Shown in pieces: positions 35,601 to 48,557 of a DNA stretch of 64,000 bases (position 1 is its first letter; each line of letters opens with the position of its first letter). Source of the stretch: Aotearoamyces nothofagi (Eukaryota; Ascomycota; Leotiomycetes; Leotiales; Tympanidaceae); assembly GCA_015345905.1 (NCBI GenBank), contig JADDTR010000022.1, forward strand, positions 62,001-126,000. The letters are read 5' to 3'. The notes beneath the pieces are model-generated. The model saw only the letters and a program-made list of their open reading frames with translations, was not told the origin of the DNA and did no database searches. Position numbers and translations under genes: made by a program.

Positions 35601-35711
35601 GAGCCGTTGAGCATGGAGCATATAAAGCGTGTGCTTGATGTGCTGCTGAGCTTTGATCGAGATCTGAAGGGAGGAACGGGGTATATGGATGCCATGAGGA
35701 ATTATATGTAA
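32665..35711 (+). CDS. AAA ATPase with DUF7025-type N-terminal region
   Basis: ATP-driven remodelling protein; substrate unknown. Four exons (32665-33081, 33141-33635, 33686-35311, 35364-35711; introns of 59, 50 and 52 bases) give 961 residues. The first 140 residues are Lys/Ser/Asp-rich, including an acidic Ser block and a very basic KAKDKRKAKAKRKAKKE run, suggesting nuclear localisation. Residues of about 380-560 (LESGLITFDLLWALYKP, AFKIEYAEKEF, RYLEYDGKTWG) match the DUF7025-type domain found before fungal AAA modules. The AAA core has Walker A GPPGTGKT at 747-754, Walker B LLLDEADVFLEKR near 802, and LTTNRVETFDDAFQSRIHIAL, which forms exactly across the last splice. Fungal genomes carry many such ATPases and most are uncharacterised. 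Confidence 0.88.
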
Positions 35712-36272
35712 GTTGAGGTGGGAAGAAGATAAAATAGAAACTGGGCGGGTTGAAAGCTACGACGGTTAATGGTACACAGAGATGATTAAATGATGGCACA
35801 AGACATGATTAATGATGGCATAAGACATGGGGAGTTTTGCCATAGCTTTACTGAGACGAGCGTATGATTTTTAGTGTATTAAGAACTTCTCTCTTAGGTA
35901 GATTGAGCCCATAATGAGTTGGTTGAAGTAGAACATGGAAAATTATCCACTTATATCGATCTGCCTGCACTGTGTTTTCAGGACCAAAACCTTAGCTGAT
36001 ATGACCGCATATTTGAATTGAAATGCCCAAAAAAACTTGAAATGGAAGAAATCAGTTGATTAGAGATTCATGATGGCGATATCTTTTATAAGAGCTCATC
36101 GTCTGAACGGTTGGGATATCACGTGATTCTGAGATAGTGCTTATCTTATCGATACGCTACCCCATGCACAGAAATTGGCGCCGAATGTTTCGCTAAAAAG
36201 TTTCCCGATTGAAGATTATTTTGGAAGCTGAAAATGTCTGGCGGGCGCAAGTGTAAACACGATTGAGCAGCT
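35712..36272. other. BMS1 promoter region
   Basis: Short AT-leaning spacer between two same-strand genes. TTTTATAAG near 36083 could be a TATA-type element. No gene seen. Confidence 0.6.
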
Positions 36273-39200
36273 ATGGAGGACCAAAGCAACAAAGCTCATC
36301 GTAAGACGAAGGAGAAGAAGAAGCACACTGGAGGCGAGTTTCCCATGCCGATGATGTGATCACCTATTTCTAACAAACCACAGACCGCAATCCGAAGGCC
36401 TTCAGCTTTGCGAATCCGGGACGCTTACAGAAAACTGCCTCGAGATCACACGATGTTAGTGTTATTGTGCTTGAAGCAAGCTGCGGCATAGTAGGTGGAG
36501 GTACTAATGTGTCTATAGGTCAAGGAGAAGCGCCTGCACGTCCCTCTGGTGGACCGGATACCAGAAGAACCACCGCCTCGACTCGTCGCCATCGTTGGCC
36601 CGCCCGGAGTTGGAAAGACCACCCTCCTCAAGTCCTTGGTAAAGAGATATGCGAAAGAAACGCTCTCGGAGCCCCAAGGCCCTATTACGGTTGTCACGTC
36701 CAAACGGCAGCGGCTCACATTCGTGGAATGTCCGAACGAACTAGAAGCGATGATCGACATGTCGAAGGTGGCGGATATTGTACTGCTCATGATTGACGGA
36801 AACTTTGGCTTCGAGATGGAGACGATGGAGTTTTTGAATATCTTGTCGGCGAGTGGTATGCCAGGAAACGTTTTCGGCATTCTCACACATCTTGATCTCT
36901 TCCAGAAGCCCCAGACGCTGAAAGATGCGAAAAAGAGGCTGAAGAATAGATTCTGGAGCGAGCTTTACCAAGGTGCACACTTGTTTTATCTATCAGGAGT
37001 CATCAACGGGCGATATCCCGACCGGGAGATCCACAACCTGTCGCGGTTCATATCCGTGATGAAGAATCCTCGACCTCTCATCTGGCGAAATACTCATCCT
37101 TACACGGTCATCGACAGCTTCAGAGACGTTACGCACCCTACAAAGATTGAGGAAGACCCAAAATGTGACCGCACAGTGGTTCTATCCGGATATTTGAGAG
37201 GCACAAACTTTGCAGCGCAGGGTCAAAGGGTGCATATACCAGGGCTAGGGGATTACCCCATTTCCGTCATGGAAGCTCTTCCAGACCCGTGTCCAACGCC
37301 GTATATGGATCAGGCAGTTGCAAAGGCTACTGGCAAAACTGGACGACGGCGTCTGGATGAGAAGGAGAAGAAGCTGCATGCCCCGATGTCAGACAAGAGC
37401 GGATTGAAGATTGAGGGCGATACCATTTGGATTACTCGCGAAAAGGGGTTCAATTTTGACAAGGATGCTGATGACGAGGAGCGCGGTGAGGGTGAGGAAT
37501 TAATCGTTGGTCTCCAAGGCGAGCGGAAATTACTAGGAGAGACTGATGAAGGTGTTCGTCTATTCAGTGGCGGAACTACTATCAATGCTGCGGAGGAAGA
37601 GGACACTGGTCGAAAACAGCCTCGATCAGCACGATTTGTTGATCGCGATGGCGAGTCCGATGACGACGGTGAAATGGACGATGAGGGATCTGTTAGCGGA
37701 GATGATGAACTTGACCCAGAGGATGAAGCAGAAATAACGGAAGACAAGCTGGGCAAAGCGTTCAGAAAGGCGAAGGAAGATAAAGCCGACGAAGACATCG
37801 CCTTTGCGGATAGTGACTCGGATCTTGGATCGATATCTTCTGGGGACGAGGGTAGTGAAGGAGAAGACGATGAGGACGAGGACGAGGATGAAGATGGGGC
37901 TTCTAAATGGAAAGAAAATATGCGGGTCACTGCACATAAACTTCATGGGAAGAAGAGATATTATCGAACAGCAGATCTAGCAAAGTTAATGTACGACGAG
38001 TCTCTTACGCCAGTAGAAGTTCTCCGAAGGTGGAGAGGAGAGGTTGAAGAGGAGGAAGATGAAGATGAAGAATCCGACGAGGAGGATACAATCTTCAAGA
38101 AGGCTAGCCATCAAAAGAGCGAAGGATTATCCGAGGACCGAACAGTCCCGTCTTATGATTATGAGAAATTAGAGGATAAGTGGTCTGTCAATGACAACAT
38201 TGAGGCTTTGAGACGTCGATTTGCCTCGGCTGATCTTCTAAAGGAGAAGAAGAGAACTGGGGATGATGATGGCAGCGGTGAGGATTCAGACGAAGATGAG
38301 GATGAAGATGAAGATGAAGATGAAGATGACGAAGGCGATGGCGCATTCCAAGATCTCGAGACTGGAGAGGAGCATAAACCTGAAGATATAGATGCCGAGC
38401 GTGAGAAGAACGCGCGAAGAAAAGAAGAGCTTAAACTTCGATTTGAGGAGGAAGACCGAGAGGGATTCAATAACGACAAGGCCAATGCTAGAAGAGAGAC
38501 TGGTGCTGAAGACGAGGAGTTCGGCGAAGATGATTGGTACGATGCACAGAAAGCAGTCATCCAGAAGCAACTCAACATCAACAAATCGGAATTCGAGAGT
38601 CTTGATGATAGATCAAGGGTCAATGTCGAAGGTTTCCGTGCTGGTATATACGCGAAAATCGTCATCGAGGGCATGCCTTCAGAGTTCGTAACACGGTTCG
38701 AGCCTCGTATGCCTATCATCGTTGGTGGTATCTCACCAACAGAAGACCGCTATGGTTTCGTACAGGTCCGAATCAAGCGTCACAGATGGCACAAGAAGAT
38801 CCTCAAGACAAACGACCCTCTCATCTTCTCCCTGGGCTGGAGACGATTCCAGACACTCCCCGTCTACAGCATTTCCGACTCGCAGACGCGAAATCGTATG
38901 CTCAAATATACTCCCGAGCACATGCATTGCTTCGGGACCTTCTACGGCCCACTCGTTGCGCCCAATACTGGTTTCTCCTGCTACCAGTCATTCTCGTCCA
39001 AGACCCCTGGCTTCCGAATCGCCGCTACCGGCACAGTCCTCAACGTCGATGAGACCACTGAGATTGTCAAGAAGCTCAAGTTGACTGGTGTACCATACAA
39101 GATCTTCAAGAACACGGCCTTTATCAAAGACATGTTCACTACATCCCTGGAAATTGCAAAGTTCGAAGGCGCGTCTATCAAAACAGTCTCCGGTATCCGC

Positions 39201-39815
39201 GGACAGATCAAGCGCGCACTGGCAAAACCCGAAGGACACTTCCGCGCGACATTCGAGGACAAGATCCTCATGAGCGATATCGTCTTCCTCCGCGCGTGGT
39301 ATCCCGTACGCCCGCACCGCTTCTTCAACCCGGTCACCAACCTCATCGGCTGGGAGGGAATGCGGCTGACAGGCGAGGTGCGTCGCGACCAGAACATCGC
39401 CACGCCACAGCAGAAGAACTCGCTCTACAAGCCCATCGAGCGGGCCACGCGCGTCTTCAACCCGCTCCGCGTGCCGCGCACGCTCGCCGCCGAGCTCCCC
39501 TTCAAGAGCCAGATCACGCAGATGAAAAAGGCCAGCAAGCCAACGTACATGCAGAAGCGCGCCGTCGTCGTGGGCGGCGAGGAGAAGCGCGCGCGCGACC
39601 TCATGCAGAAGATCATGACCATCCGCAACGAGAAGGTGGCCAAGCGCCACGTTGCCAAGGAGGCCAAGCGCGTCGTGTACAGGAAGAAGGTGGCGGAGAA
39701 CGAGGAGAAGCGCGGCGAGCGCGAGAAGAAGGAGAAGCAGGAGTATTGGCGCCGCGAGGGCAAGAAGCGCAAGGGCGGCGACGAGGCGGGCGGCGGTGGG
39801 AAGAGGAGGAGGTAG
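36273..39815 (+). CDS. BMS1: ribosome biogenesis GTPase BMS1
   Basis: Essential nucleolar GTPase of the small-subunit processome, needed for 18S rRNA processing and 40S assembly. Three exons (36273-36333, 36384-36454, 36519-39815) give 1142 residues, a normal length. It opens MEDQSNKAHRKTKEKKKHTG and continues RNPKAFSFANPGRLQ, as in other Bms1 proteins. The G1 loop GPPGVGKT is at 71-78, with TVVTSKRQRLTFVECPNEL after it. The AARP2CN region lies at about 225-310, long Asp/Glu tracts at about 400-700, and the C-terminal RIBIOP_C region from about 790, with GMRLTGEVRRDQNI near the end. The first intron (36334-36383) starts with GC (GAG|GCGAGT...CAG); no GT donor there keeps the frame. The last 200 codons are markedly GC-rich compared with the rest. 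The tail is Lys/Arg/Glu-rich. Confidence 0.96.
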
Positions 39816-41133
39816 GCGGGCGCGCTTTGGCCTGTGTAGCACGGCATGTCACTGCAATATGGGGTTGAATAGATGGGCTGTATATCGTACTAGTTCGAAT
39901 GATGGAAATAATCTTTTCGTCTCGTCTGTTCTCATCTCGTCTCATCTCGTCTCATTTCATCTCGTCTCATTTCATCCCTTCTCATCTCATCTCATCTCAT
40001 CTCTTTCTATTCCAACTCTACAGACCAGACCCAGACCCAGACCGGACCCAGACTCGTAGATATCACAACAGCACTACCCTACCACTATCCTCCCTACCTC
40101 TACTCCTATTCTTACTCCTATTCTTACTCCTATCCTACCTCTCTATCCTACCTCTCTACCCCTACCCAACCTCTACCCCTATCACTATCACTATCACTAT
40201 CCTTATCCTCGCCACTACCACTACCACTTCGCGCCTCGCGCCTCGCGCCTCGCGCCCTGACATTCTGACATTCTACAGCAAGTCTGGCTGTTTTTTTGTG
40301 ATTACATCCCTGGATCTGAACATTCGCTTGGTTGTTTGTTCTGTGCTTTGCTGTGCTTTGCTGTGCTTTGTGGTATGGTATAGTATGGTGTGGTTGTGGT
40401 TTGTTGTACTTATAGGATAGAGTAGAGTANCCTCGCCACTACCACTACCACTTCGCGCCTCGCGCCTCGCGCCTCGCGCCCTGACATTCTGACATTCTAC
40501 AGCAAGTCTGGCTGTTTTTTTGTGATTACATCCCTGGATCTGAACATTCGCTTGGTTGTTTGTTCTGTGCTTTGCTGTGCTTTGCTGTGCTTTGTGGTAT
40601 GGTATAGTATGGTGTGGTTGTGGTTTGTTGTACTTATAGGATAGAGTAGAGTAGAGTAGAGTAGAGTAGAGTAGTATAGTATAGTATAGTAGGATAGAGT
40701 AGTATAGAGTAGAGTAGAGTAGAGTAGAGTAGAGTAGTATAGTGTACAGAGCTGGGCTCTACTGAGCTATACTGTACTATACTATTCTGTCCTATACTAT
40801 TCTGTCCTGTCCTACTCTATATTGTATCTATTCTATCCTGTCCTGTTCTATACCTGTTCTATTCTATTCTGTCCTATCTTATCTTGTTCTATTCTACTCG
40901 ACTCTATAATACTCTACTCTACTACAGCCAATCCAATCTAATCCAATCCAATTCCAATCCCAATCCAATCCAATCCAATCCCAAGCCAAGTAATCTAATC
41001 CAATCCAATCTAATCCAAGTCCAGCCAAGCCAAGCCAAAGCCAAAGCTCCTTTATTCATCTATCAATCCATCTATATCTATAGTAGTCTAAAAGTAGCTG
41101 TTCAAACCCTCCTTTTTTTCTTTTTAGAATAAG
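39816..41133. other. low-complexity 3' flank of BMS1 with assembly gap
   Basis: No gene. Successive simple repeats: CTCGTCTCAT-type pyrimidine repeats (39915-40010), CCAGAC (40023-40050), TACTCCTATTCT and CTATCA arrays (40090-40205), a CGCGCCT run (40232-40258), AGAGT/ATAGT pentamers (40640-40745), CCTGTTCTATTCTGTC words (40760-40900) and ATCCA/AGCCA arrays (40925-41045). A single N at 40430 sits inside an exact duplication. Confidence 0.85.
40207..40653. repeat. exact 223-base duplication on either side of an N
   Basis: Bases 40207-40429 are repeated as 40431-40653, separated by the single ambiguous base. Both copies start CCTCGCCACTACC and run to the AGAGTAGAGTA repeat. The second continues into a longer AGAGT array. 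This is most simply two contig ends that overlap but were not merged. Confidence 0.9.
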
Positions 41134-41374
41134 TATAAGGAAGGCACGTGACTAATATACATGACCGGTCGAAGCTATTGCCCCGACCTCCGACTACATG
41201 ACTAATATACATGCCGCTCGGAGCCACGGCTCCGAGCTCCGACTGCAGCACTACTGTAGTAGCGCCTCGCCTAAAAGAGGGGTATTTAGGAGCCCTGAGC
41301 TTCTAAAGCTTTCTGATTCCTTAAGAATCAGTTTACACACGTATTTGGTGATCCTTGGCCAGCACGCTCTTACA
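41134..41374 (+). repeat. 5' LTR of the chromovirus
   Basis: 241 bases, beginning TATAAGGAAGG and ending CGCTCTTACA. It aligns without gaps to the 3' LTR. It contains a short internal direct repeat (CATGACTAATATACATG-like word twice) and an inverted AAGAATC/GATTCTT-type word near its end. Confidence 0.95.
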
Positions 41375-44300
41375 TTCTGATTCTTCCCACCCAGAAGGCC
41401 GACCGTCACCAGATTACTAGTCCACCATCCTCGCGTGATTACAAGGAGGGCTAGAACTTACAATGCCGCCAAGAAAGAAGGCTGCAATGCTGGCACCGAC
41501 AGATGCTCCCGATCCTCCCGATGTATAGAATGAGTCGTCCTCATTACACTTAGATGCAGATGAGGAGCAAGACGTCGAAACTCCCCAAGTCTCTCCTTCG
41601 GCAGCAATGGAACGCTCACCTGTACACTTGCCGATACCAGCTTTTCTCTACCAAAGATTACCTCGAGTAAGTGAAGGAAGGTACACTCCATGCAGCGAGA
41701 CTTCCCAATAGATCATCAGCCGGCAAGCGGAAGAAATTCTCGAACTACAAGAATCCCAACAGAAGGAAAGAGCTGCTCACCTAGAAGAGTAGGAGCAAGT
41801 CAACCAACGAATGCTTGCAATGGAGCGAAGAATGCAGGAAATCCAGACACCAAACCTCCCGACTACAATTACACTACAGTTCCTAGAAGGCGGACTTGGA
41901 GATCTTTGTATACTGGATTCCTCTCGACCACTGTTGCTAGACATCAGTTGTCCACCAATAGTAGTAGTACTGCAACTGAGTATACCCTCCTTAGGACAAT
42001 CCCCCTTCAGCTACAGTTCCAAATCGTCCCGAGCAAAACTGAAGGAACCTCCTATATTCGAGACAGGGAAAGGCGATGTTCGTTTCTGGATTATAGATAT
42101 AGAGGATTATTTCGTACAAGGTTGTGTAGCAGACCCAACACTCCAAGCATTGTATACTTTGTCCTACCTCTCAGTCAATATACAAAGACAGACTCAATTG
42201 ATACACTTGAACAGAGGAGAGAATGTATGTATTTTCTCCGATTGGATGTCAATGAAGACCTGGCTATTCAACAACTATAGTCCCCTTGATATAGGACTAG
42301 AAGCAGAGCTGAAGATAGACCAATGCTCGATAAGGGAGAGACAGACGGTATAGGACTTCACTAACTATTTCGAAGGATTGTTGCAAGATGTCTCCTAGAC
42401 AGGAAGCGATACAGCTGTAGTATCAGCCTACTGCAAGAAGCTCAATGTCTTGATCCTCGAGTAAATCTATAATGCTACATTCGGACAACTACCCCTAACC
42501 TATTCACAACTGAAGCAGGTAGTCCAAGACGCTGAAAATCACATCTGAATGGGAAAATGCCTGTTCCAAGACTGTACTAGTGACCAGCTATCAAAACGAG
42601 TAAGAGTTCACTCCCTAGGGCTATCGGCTTACAAGCAGCCTTTCCGTCCCCTACTAGGACCAAAGAACCCTAATATACAACCAAGGAGCTCGGCTATAAA
42701 GGAGACTAGGTATCTATAGGTTCCTATAGAACTCTATAAAGAGCATTGTAAGAAGAGGTTGTATATACTATATAGATCAGACAAGTACTAGACAGGTGAT
42801 ATAGTATACCTCTATACAAAAAACACTGCCCCTCCCTACTGTTAGGACCGGTGGGAAATAGAGAAAAAAGTCTGTATCATTATTAAGAAGAGCTGTTGTT
42901 GACGTCCGAATTGACATCCACTTTACTAATCGACCAAGTACTTCAACTAGACACTATTGCCAACATTGTTACAACCCCAACTGAGCTGCAGGAGTTCAAT
43001 ATAGTATCGGCATTACTAGACCTCCTTACAACTACTCTACTATAGGCTATCTTTACAACAACAGTCCTCTCCCTTCTAGGGAAGGACAGAGTGGTTTTCG
43101 AGATAGAGGCGATCATCGACAGTAGTACTACAAGCAATTTTATAGCAGATACATTACTGGGAAGAATATATTACAAACCTCTACAGAGTTGGTATACTGC
43201 AGTAGTAGATATAAATAGAACAACTATAGCAGCTGAATCGGTTTGTACCTACTCTTTGGTATAGTATACTACCTACAAAGGCGTTGTAGTATCTTCCCTG
43301 TTCAGAGTACTACAGATGAACTCTTCATTAGTCTTAGAGCAACTCTAGCTTCTACAGTTTAACCTGCTCATCGACTAGTATATAGGAGAGGTCATTTACC
43401 GTTTGCCTCTGTTGTAGGATGTACTATATAGAGTTGATGGTTTGGAAGCCTGTTTTCTTACAACAGACTACAGTCCTACTATAGTACTACCGCCGAAGAT
43501 ATCTAATGTCTACAGAGACCTAGTAGACATATTCAGCAAATCAAAGGTATATATACTACCTCTGCTCCGAGGAGAACTCGATTATACAATTGATATCGTG
43601 CTAGGAAAGGAACCTCTGTTCGGCCTGCTATATAACCTCTTATAGACAGAATTGGATATCCTGAACAAATATCTAAAAGATTATAAGGCAAGTGGTTTTA
43701 TATACAGGTCAAAATCGTTGGCAGGAGTACTAGTACTATTTGTAAAGAAGAAGAGCAGTGAACTACAACTCTGTATAGATTATTGAAGACTCAATACAAT
43801 TAGTATCAAGAACCGTTATCCAATACTGCTTATATCTGAGATCCTAGACTGTCTAAAAGAAGCTCAGGTATTTACAAAGCTAGACCTCTAGAGAGTATAT
43901 AACTTATTGTAGATCAAGAAGGGAGACGAGTGGAAAACGGCTTTTCGAACATGTTACAGGTCTTTCGAGTATCTAGTAATGCCTTTTGACCTAGCAAATA
44001 TACCTGCAATGTTCCAATCCTATATTGATTGTACACTTCAGGAATTTATAGACGACTTTGTCATTGTTTACTTAGACAATATCCTGATATTCTCGAAAAG
44101 CAAGAAACATTATATAGACTATATAAAACGAGTGCTCTAAGCCTGCCTCAACAATAGGTTATATATCAGTCTAGAGAAATGTAGTTTCAACATCACTCAA
44201 GTAGAATTCCTAGGATTCATCGTCTCAACAACTGGTATCACTATAGACAGAGGAAGAGTAGAGACTATAACCTTGTAGCCTATCCTATCGAGTATACAAT

Positions 44301-46499
44301 AGATACTTAGTTTTCTTAGGTTTGCAAACTTTTATAGACGGTTCATTGAAAACTACAGCTGTTTAGCAAAAGGGTTGACAGATCTGACAAAAGGGCCGGT
44401 TGTAGACAAGACTGTTAAACTTTTTATATAGTCCTCCAAGGTAGAAACCAGTTTCAAGAAGCTCAAGGAGGCATTTTGCTCAGCTCCTTTGCTACTACAC
44501 TTCCAGCCCAGTCTAGCAATTACAATAGAGACAGATGTAAGTAGCAGGGTAGTAGTAGGTATTATATTATAAAAAGATAATGAAGGACACCTATACCCTA
44601 TTGCTTTCTACTTATAGAAGTTCAATAGTACAGAGTACAACTATAGAACCCCCGATCAAGAGTTGCTTGCCATTGTTGACTGTCTAAAGACATGGTACTA
44701 CTATATCAAAGGTACCTATTATAAAATCACTATTATAACAGACTACAACAACCTCCAATACTTCCAGACGACGAAAACGCTTACCTGTCGTCAGGCAAGA
44801 TAGTCAGAGATTCTTTCAGCGATCGATTTCGAGATTGTCTACCGTTCGGAGAAAAAGAATCCTACAGATGTACTGTTGCAATGAGCCGACTATTTAGCTA
44901 CTATAGTATTACTACAGAACTCGCTGGATGGTTTTCTACAACAAGGGGGACTACAATTGGACTTGGGGAAGCAGGAAACATTGGCGATGCTAAAAGACAT
45001 AGAGGTTGAAGACATAGAGCTGACACCAAAAACACCCTTACTGACCATTCTACAACAATGTCTTCCGAAGGAGATACCGAAAGGCTTAGAGCTATCTGTA
45101 TACAATAGGCTGATCTATTAGAAGGGCACTAAACTTTGGATACCAGATAACTTACCCCTCTGTAAGAAAATAATACAAGAATTCTACAACAGTCCTATAG
45201 TAGGTTATTTTGGAAAGGTGTATATACTTGCTCTACTATCAAGGTATTTTTACTGGCCAGGTATATCTACATTTGTAGAGGAGTACTGTATATTGTATAT
45301 TGTCTGCCAACGAAACAAGGCCTCGAGAATCCGGTTGCAAGAAGAACTACTGCCTATTCCAATCTCCAACAGTCTATAGAGAGCTATTGCAATAGATTTC
45401 ATTACAGACCTCTCTATAAGTAAGAAGTCTGATGGTATCTATAGTGAAGTAGACTATATCTTGATAATAGTATACTGTTTCTCTAAGATAATACATCTTG
45501 TCCCGGTTCCAAAAGATCTTACCTCGATCCAATTTGTATTTGTATTCCTCAATGAGGTTTTCCGACTCTATAGAATGCCGAGTTCAATCATCAGCGACTA
45601 GGACAAACTGTTTACCAGCCATTTCTAGGAAGCAATATACAAGCAAATAGGTATAGAGCAATAACTAAGTACATCTTTCTACCTCTAGACAGACGGCTTG
45701 ACAGAACAAATAAACAGTATAGTAGAATAGTACCTGCATTTGTATATCAACTTCCTATAGGACGACTAGACAGACCTTCTATATATAGCAGAGTTTGCCT
45801 AGAATATATCAAAGTACTCTATAATAGGAGTCTTGCCTTTTGTAATATATAGTATCGAGCCTCTAGTACTGTCGATACTAGACGTTAAGATAAAAGCAGT
45901 TGCAGTCGACGAGCTTGTAGAATCGTTGTCTATACTATATAGAGAGTTATAAGACAGGTTGATTGATGTACAAAATATATAGATATATTACTACAACAAG
46001 AAGTATATACAAATAGAATTCCAAGTAGGCGATTTGATAATATTATCAATAAAGAACATCTGTTCGATCTGTCTAAACAAGAAGCTGGATACTAAGTTCC
46101 AAGGACCTTTTCGAATTTTGTAAAGGATTGGACACCAGAGTTATCATCTAGAGCTGCCTCTACAATTTTATATCTACTATATCTTCTATATATCTCTACT
46201 GCAGAAATACTACAGTACTACAAAGGGAGAGGAACAATTTGCAGAGGAGGAGCTAATAGAGGTGATAAACGAGGAGTATAGAACAACTGTATCTGAGTAC
46301 AAGATAGATACAGTACTAGACTCGAAGTTTTAGTATAGAAGACTGAGGTACTTAGTACATTGGAAGGGTTATAGAGCAGATAAGGATATATAGAAACCTG
46401 TAGAGAACCTAGCAAATACAAAAGAGAAGGTTGATCAGTTTCACCTACTCTACCCTATAAAACCTAGATCTATCAAGAAGTATAGACTTTAATCACCTA

Positions 46500-48545
46500 T
46501 TACAGCCTATCACCTAAGAATAAGAGAAATCTATTTTCACAGTACAAACTGATCTGATTGTAAATGACCTCAAGAAAGGCAATATATCAACGTTCATCTA
46601 TAATCTAGGGCCAGTCCAAAAGGGGCTACTATAGCCTAGTAAGAGGTAAAAGAGAAGAAAGTGAATTGAATAGACAGCAGCCTCGATATAAAATATCACT
46701 TTAATCTTCGCTATACTCTAGAAAACCTCTTACTCTTACATCTTGAAAAGAACATATTATATCTACAATCCTTCTCTCCTACACCTTATAAAACCTTCAC
46801 TACAACTCTATCCTACTGAAGTAATAGCCCCTCTAACAACGAAGAAGATCTTGGAGGCATTGGAAGAGGCAAGGATAGCCCGATTCGAAGCTCATGGTAC
46901 AGAGTTTACAGTAGAGTTTATAGCAGCAGAACGATCCGAAATCATTGCAAAAGCAAGAGCGACTGCAATAGACCCTACTATACTGCATCGACGAGCTTTA
47001 TAAACACTATAGTTACAAGAGCAGAGGAGGGACATACAACGAATCGTTTATAGAGGAGGATCTAGAAGTAGTTCAGGACTATTTGAATATATACATCAGA
47101 GTTTACAATCACCGTTGCCTTTTAGACAACGACAACTCCACCAGTTGCAATCTCTATCTCTACTATCCCAACAAAGAGGAGCAATATTACATCGACACTT
47201 ACAGTCCTTATCGTTGAATAGTATAACAGCCGCTATAGAAAGTTCAAACAATGGAAGGCAAAGGCAGAACTCACTACAGTTGCCGGAACTACAAAGCCAG
47301 CAACAGAACGAGAGAATAGTATCGGACCTAGAAGATCAAGGGTAGGAAGGGGGAAATATACAAGATGTCTTGTATTAATGCATTAGAGACGAAGATGTAT
47401 TGGCAGCAGCCGTTCGGCGAGCTATACTACAGTACAACTACAGTGTACTCTCGGCATCAGAATAGTCGAAACTTGAAGACGCCATCAAGGCAGCAGATAT
47501 ACTTAACCTACCTGTTCAACCAATCTGATACACTCTACTCTACCTACTCAACAAGACATTCGGAAATCAGATCGACCCAGAAGCACTATATAAGAATATA
47601 TATATCGTTTTACAGACAGCAGAGGACTTGACAAAAGGGGATAGAATCCATCTGAACAATCTGCTGATACTATACTGACACCTATATCATCCAGTCGATA
47701 CAATCCTATCACTGGACTGGTATAAAGCTTTCTTCGATGCAATGTTTGTAGAAAGTTAGACTAGCCTCGAGGGACAGATAGAGAAGTCTCAGCTACCAGA
47801 ACACCGGGACTATAAGTCTTCGATCATAGAGGGGACACTGAAACAGGATCTTCCGAGACCAGCTATAAAGCAGAACGACCTATTGTATAAAACTCCGAGA
47901 GCTCGGTGTAAAGGTATAATAGCAAAACATCAGTTGGTAGCAACTATAGGAGATATATCTATATACTAGAACAACAGGTCGAACAGAAGAGTGTCTGAGA
48001 AATACATCCAAAAGAATGCTGGAATTGAGAGAACCATTGCCGATAGAGTCAGAAACTTCAACCGACATGAGGTACAACGATATACAAAATACAACTATAC
48101 AATGATTGTATAGCTGGTACATCAGTGTTTACACTTCATTTATCATATAGGAAGACGCTACAAGAACAATCCAAAGGAAGACTTTAGATAGTGACCAGAA
48201 AAGCCATTCTCACTAATGTCTGTCTTGGTACACCTCAATACTAATATATTGTTGGAGGCCAATAACCAGGTTAGACCTACTATAAACCTAGAAGACCAGT
48301 TTAGAGTTGATCTACTAGACGGACGATTGTACTTAGACCTATTATACAGCAAGGAATTGGCGGAGAGAGAAGAGAGGGAGGATTTAAGAGAAAGAAATAA
48401 AGACTCAGAGGAAGGAAACGAATATATAGACAATGAGGAGGAAGTAGGTTTCGAAGAGGAAGTTTTCGACAATGCCGTTGGAATACAATGAAGCAATTTA
48501 TATATAGCAATTCAATGTCTAATTTCTAAGGACATGAATTACCTA
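46500..48545 (+). other. unassigned 3' region of the chromovirus
   Basis: Two kilobases between the chromodomain and the 3' LTR. Short open stretches (such as 46743-47003, 47115-47345 and 48216-48491) read as Gln- or Glu-rich sequence, and none matches a retroelement part I know. It could be an accessory reading frame, an insertion or captured DNA; the decay prevents a decision. Confidence 0.5.
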
Positions 48546-48557
48546 GGGGGAGAATAA

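Noticed and set aside
38988-39842. 284-codon minus-strand frame opposite the end of BMS1
   Set aside because: It exists because the BMS1 end is extremely GC-rich with few stop-prone codons; Leu/Ala-rich sequence without any domain, fully antisense to a conserved gene.
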